NCBI GenBank assembly: GCA_026391115.1 | Contig: JAPLER010000078.1 | Span: 1-35,435, forward strand | Reading direction: 5' to 3' | Length of the DNA stretch: 35,435 nucleotides | Source: Bacteroidota bacterium | Lineage (GTDB): Bacteria; Bacteroidota; Bacteroidia; Chitinophagales; Chitinophagaceae | Shown here: one piece after another, positions 32,443-35,435 of the stretch | Position numbering within the stretch: the stretch's first letter is position 1 | How the letters are laid out: each line of letters starts with the position of its first letter | Notes under the pieces: model-generated | Database searches by the model: none | What the model saw: the letters and a program-made list of their open reading frames with translations, nothing else | What the model was told of the DNA's origin: nothing | Position numbers and translations under genes: made by a program

Positions 32443-32964
32443 ATGAAAAAAATAATTACCACTATTTTATGCTGTATTACATTATTTGCATGCAAAAACA
32501 AAAGCACAACACAAATTGGAGAAATTCACTCTAATGATGAAAAGTCTATCAAGATTGCTGAATTTTTAAAAGCCTATGAGTCGAAAGATACAGCCACTTT
32601 GACCTCAATGATTGATGCTAATAAGTTTAAATATATAAAAGTAAGTGATACTTTAAATAAGAAAACATGGATACGAGCAATTAGAGAAAATTGGATGGAC
32701 TTAGATAGCATAAGTTTTGGGAGTCCAGAAATAATCACACTAATTTATACAGGTAAAGACACTATTACTTACGTTAAATCCTTATTCAAGGCTTCAGCAC
32801 CAGGTAGGTGGGCGTCTCATGGTAAAGGATACCATTATAATGAACCCGTTCATTTCATCTTTAGATGGAACTCATCAAAGATTGTTGAAATATTAGAATA
32901 TACAAATCTACATATTATGATAGATTCTTACTTCACCGAATACAACAAAAAATATTATAAGTAA
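32443..32964 (+). CDS. Lipoprotein, possibly NTF2/SnoaL-like
   Basis: The 173-residue protein has a lipoprotein signal (TILCCITLFACKNKS, lipid Cys17). A single domain follows, with IAEFLKAYESKDTATLTSMI and later VHFIFRWNSSKIVEILEY. This pattern (helix, then a strand-rich cone with a final Phe/Arg/Trp strand) suggests the NTF2-like/SnoaL fold, but that is tentative. The frame opens at an ATG at 32404, inside the upstream terminator. The ATG at 32443 gives a proper signal peptide and is chosen. It is the first gene of an operon with an arylsulfotransferase-like and a cytochrome gene, 3 bp apart from the next. Confidence 0.75.
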   Translation: MKKIITTILCCITLFACKNKSTTQIGEIHSNDEKSIKIAEFLKAYESKDTATLTSMIDANKFKYIKVSDTLNKKTWIRAIRENWMDLDSISFGSPEIITLIYTGKDTITYVKSLFKASAPGRWASHGKGYHYNEPVHFIFRWNSSKIVEILEYTNLHIMIDSYFTEYNKKYYK

Positions 32965-32967
32965 ATA

Positions 32968-34248
32968 ATGATTGCATATATAAGAGCTAAATTGACTTTT
33001 ATTATAAACACAGCTACTCTGGCTCTATTTATATCTTCTATTATTCTAATTGGATGTAATAGAAATAAAATAAACATTCAGAGTATAAATTTTACTGAGT
33101 TTTATGAGGGGAATCTAAAATTAAAAATCGATTTTTTTTCTAACGAAAATGACAGTATTAAACTTACTTATTGGCTAAGTAAACAAGAAGATGACAGAAA
33201 GAGTATAATATTTAAACCTAATCTTCATAGTTTAATTTATTTATCTGAGTTAAAATCAAATTCTTCTTATTCTTTTTTATTTGAGACCCTCTCAAAAAAT
33301 AGAAAGTCAGACATACATTTTTTTAATACATCTTCCCTATCAAAGTATATACAGCTTAATATTTCCAAAATAAATTATGAAGATTCCAATACCATTATTT
33401 GTATTCTGGGCAGTGAACATGAACCAACAAGTTATGGTTGTAAAGTAGTAGAAATAAATAAAAAGGGAGATACGCTTCTTAATTTATTAAAGGGCAAAGG
33501 CGATTTTATTTATACGCCACACCACGATGTAATTAAGGACTCAGCTGGTAACATAGCAATTTTATATTTAGAAAAAAGAATACAAGATTTGAGTTCTATT
33601 GGAGGCAAAGTAAAAGATACAATTACGGGAGATGGTATTCAGGTTTTTAATTCAAAAGGTAAACAAATATGGAAATGGAGCGTATTTGATGTAATTAACC
33701 CTCTTAAAGAAAAAGATATTTTAAAGAAAAAATCAGATTGGCTTCATGCAAATAGTTTAAGCTATGATTATGATGGCAATTACCTTATTTCATTTTTTAA
33801 TTCTGGGCAGGTCTGGAAGATTAACAAAAAAACAGGAAAAGTTATATGGACATTTGGCAAAACAGGTAATCTCCATTATGACAAGTATTCCATTTTTAGT
33901 CAATCACATGCATTTCATAGTATTGGGAAAGGAGAATATATGTGTTTTGATAATCAACTTGAAACTAAAGTCCCAAAAATTCATACTTATGAAATTAATG
34001 AAAGCAATGGTTCTGCTCGTTCAACTTTAAATATTTCTTTAACAAGTGATTTATTTACTGATAGAATGGGGAGCAGTTATTTTATCAATGACAGTTTAAT
34101 TCTAACGTGCTTATCAAAAAAAGGGAAATTGGTTTTAAATAACAAATTGGGGAATCAACTGTGGGGAATGCAAATTGAAAACATCACTCCATATAGGGCA
34201 GAGTTTATTTCTCAAAAAAGACTAAATCTTTTTTTAAATCAACGATAA
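32968..34248 (+). CDS. Arylsulfotransferase-like (ASST family) lipoprotein
   Basis: The 426-residue protein has a hydrophobic start and a lipobox (SSIILIGCNRN, lipid Cys30), so it should be anchored in the envelope. The second half has the beta-propeller signatures of the ASST family: TPHHDVIKDSAGNIAILYLE, KQIWKWSVFDVI, SDWLHANSLSYDYDGNYLIS, GQVWKINKKTGKVIWTFG and FSQSHAFHS. His residues in DWLHAN and QSHAF correspond in position to conserved family His. PAPS-independent ASST enzymes move sulfate between aryl groups through a histidine intermediate. The substrate here is unknown, and many family members are of unproven activity. It overlaps neither neighbour and is 9 bp from the TsdA-like gene. 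Confidence 0.8.
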   Translation: MIAYIRAKLTFIINTATLALFISSIILIGCNRNKINIQSINFTEFYEGNLKLKIDFFSNENDSIKLTYWLSKQEDDRKSIIFKPNLHSLIYLSELKSNSSYSFLFETLSKNRKSDIHFFNTSSLSKYIQLNISKINYEDSNTIICILGSEHEPTSYGCKVVEINKKGDTLLNLLKGKGDFIYTPHHDVIKDSAGNIAILYLEKRIQDLSSIGGKVKDTITGDGIQVFNSKGKQIWKWSVFDVINPLKEKDILKKKSDWLHANSLSYDYDGNYLISFFNSGQVWKINKKTGKVIWTFGKTGNLHYDKYSIFSQSHAFHSIGKGEYMCFDNQLETKVPKIHTYEINESNGSARSTLNISLTSDLFTDRMGSSYFINDSLILTCLSKKGKLVLNNKLGNQLWGMQIENITPYRAEFISQKRLNLFLNQR

Positions 34249-34257
34249 AAGAGTATT

Positions 34258-35238
34258 ATGATAAAATTGATTTATTTCCTATTTGCAGGGTTTATACTAA
34301 TATTTTTTTTATCTTGTAAAGATGAAAAATTACTCAAAAATGAAACAAGTTCAACGCTTTCTGTAATAGTTATAGACACCACAAAAATTCCTAATAACAA
34401 ATTTGGAGAAGCAGTAAAATATGGTCGTGAATTACTTCTGAATACGGCATATTATATTGGCCCCAATGGAATTAATGGTAAATATCTCGGCAATCAAATG
34501 AATTGTACCAATTGCCATCAAGATGCTGGAACAAAACCCTTCTCTTTCAATTTAATTAGTTCACATAGAAATTATCCTCAATATAGAGCAAGGGAAGGCA
34601 AAGTATTAACTCTTGCAGAAAGGGTAAATAATTGTGTAATGAGACCTCACAATGGAAAGCCACTGCCATTAGATAGCAAAGAGATGATAACAATTCTATC
34701 GGATTTGAAATTTATTAATGAAGCTGCCCCTGAGAATAATCGGTTTCTAGGAGAAAAAGGGATGGAAATTCAATTTATTAGTCGAGCAGCAAATTCTCAA
34801 AAAGGAAGTGTGTTATATTCACAACAATGTCTGCGTTGTCATGGAGCAAATGGAGAAGGACTTATGCGTTTTGATAATGTTACATATCAATACCCTCCAT
34901 TATGGGGCTCAAACTCATATCAGCCTGGTTCAAGTATGCATAGAATAATTAAGCAGGCTCAATGGTTAAAAGCTAATATGCCTAATGATAAAGCCACATG
35001 GGATAAGCCATTTTTAACTGATGAGGAAGCACTTGATATCGCAGCGTTTATAAATGACGATAGAATACATAAACGCCCAAGTCCTAAAACGTTGGATTAC
35101 CCAAATAAAGAAGAAAAAGCAATTGATTATGCAATTGAACCATATATTGATACCTTTTCGGCTACACAACACAAATTTGGTCCTTATAAGCCAATAATAA
35201 CTTTTTGGGAATTGAAAGGACTCAAGCCAAGTTATTAA
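34258..35238 (+). CDS. TsdA-like dihaem cytochrome c lipoprotein (thiosulfate dehydrogenase family)
   Basis: The 326-residue protein has a lipobox (FILIFFLSCKD, lipid Cys20) and two haem-binding sites: NCTNCH (C83, C86, H87) and QCLRCH (C191, C194, H195). The region between matches TsdA thiosulfate dehydrogenase: GNQMNCTNCHQDAGTKPFSF, YPQYRAREGKVLTLAERVNN and CVMRPHNGKPLPLDS. Cys126 sits where the unusual haem ligand of TsdA lies. YQYPPLWGSNSYQPG, KANMP and LTDEEALDIAAFIND complete the second domain. TsdA joins two thiosulfates to tetrathionate, or works in reverse. The lipid anchor would hold it on a membrane. It is the third gene of the operon with the arylsulfotransferase-like protein. Confidence 0.88.
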   Translation: MIKLIYFLFAGFILIFFLSCKDEKLLKNETSSTLSVIVIDTTKIPNNKFGEAVKYGRELLLNTAYYIGPNGINGKYLGNQMNCTNCHQDAGTKPFSFNLISSHRNYPQYRAREGKVLTLAERVNNCVMRPHNGKPLPLDSKEMITILSDLKFINEAAPENNRFLGEKGMEIQFISRAANSQKGSVLYSQQCLRCHGANGEGLMRFDNVTYQYPPLWGSNSYQPGSSMHRIIKQAQWLKANMPNDKATWDKPFLTDEEALDIAAFINDDRIHKRPSPKTLDYPNKEEKAIDYAIEPYIDTFSATQHKFGPYKPIITFWELKGLKPSY

Positions 35239-35290
35239 TATATACTGTTTAAATAAATTCGTTAATCATTAATTAAAAAAAACTAAAAAT

Positions 35291-35435
35291 ATGAAAAATA
35301 AAAATTTAATCACTTTTTGCTTTATGCTTGTAATTAGCAGTAATGCAAATGCACAGTTATTCAGCCAGCTTTTTAATAAAGCAAAACAATCATTATCTAA
35401 AACGATAAATAGAGAAGCTAATAGACTGTTGGATG
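35291..35435 (+). CDS. Secreted protein, N-terminal fragment (cut by window end)
   Basis: Starting at the ATG at 35291 the frame stays open to the window edge. The visible 48 residues contain a Sec signal peptide (NLITFCFMLVISSNANAQ, cleavage probably after ANA) and a mature start LFSQLFNKAKQSLSKTINRE that looks alpha-helical. No family is recognised from this fragment. It is 52 bp downstream of the TsdA-like gene and could belong to the same transcription unit. Confidence 0.7.
   Translation, partial: MKNKNLITFCFMLVISSNANAQLFSQLFNKAKQSLSKTINREANRLLD

Noticed and set aside
27694-35435. Fixing the right end of the integrated element inside the window
   Set aside because: I found no second copy of the tRNA 3' end to the right of the recombinase, so the element may extend beyond the window and its cargo cannot be delimited.
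1-35435. CRISPR array or complete insertion sequence
   Set aside because: No regular spacer-repeat array and no transposase reading frame was seen on either strand.

Overview
The window looks like a chromosomal segment of a low-G+C Bacteroidota bacterium, probably close to the Chitinophagaceae. The signs are Bacteroidota-style promoter boxes (TAnnTTTG), several lipoproteins with F/L-x-A/S-C lipoboxes followed by KK or KN, PorT-like and Wzi-like outer-membrane barrels, carboxypeptidase-regulatory and PKD surface domains, and weak ribosome binding sites. The taxon is inferred from protein style only.

Layout. 1-9504 is mostly housekeeping: a cut-off GNAT acetyltransferase, two pseudouridine synthases flanking a four-helix-bundle S23 gene bounded by CTAG-rich repeats, a large repeat-bearing lipoprotein, uvrB, a small lipoprotein, a Sua5/YrdC-family protein and a 3-hydroxyacyl-CoA dehydrogenase. 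9507-10483 is a decayed xanthine dehydrogenase large-subunit gene with a 2-bp frameshift and a big internal deletion. 10639-13629 is a compact three-gene operon (SET protein, ATP-grasp ligase, ATP-grasp ligase fused to a SET domain), the best candidate here for an undescribed system. 13626-18308 holds a PorT-like barrel, tRNA-Ser(GGA), tatD, and a VWA/MoxR-type ATPase pair separated by a second copy of the CTAG repeats. 18309-18670 is a gene-free stretch with a tandem motif and a terminator. 18671-26238 holds an operon of a Wzi-like barrel with an ABC permease and ATPase, a GT2/sugar-transferase-like fusion, gpsA, and the matching substrate-binding lipoprotein of the ABC system. 26314-27627 is the rpsF-rpsR-rplI ribosomal operon with possible structured leaders.

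From tRNA-Glu(UUC) at 27694 onward the window appears to enter an integrated element: a large serine recombinase whose 3' end lies antisense inside the tRNA, a small gene interrupted at an A9 run, a MerR-like regulator with a perfect palindromic operator, and an XRE regulator. Beyond these come a frameshifted PKD lipoprotein and a three-gene operon (NTF2-like lipoprotein, arylsulfotransferase-like lipoprotein, TsdA-like dihaem cytochrome c lipoprotein) that suggests sulfur chemistry at the cell envelope. The right end of the element was not found in the window, so whether these last genes are cargo is undecided. No CRISPR array, rRNA gene or complete insertion sequence was seen.
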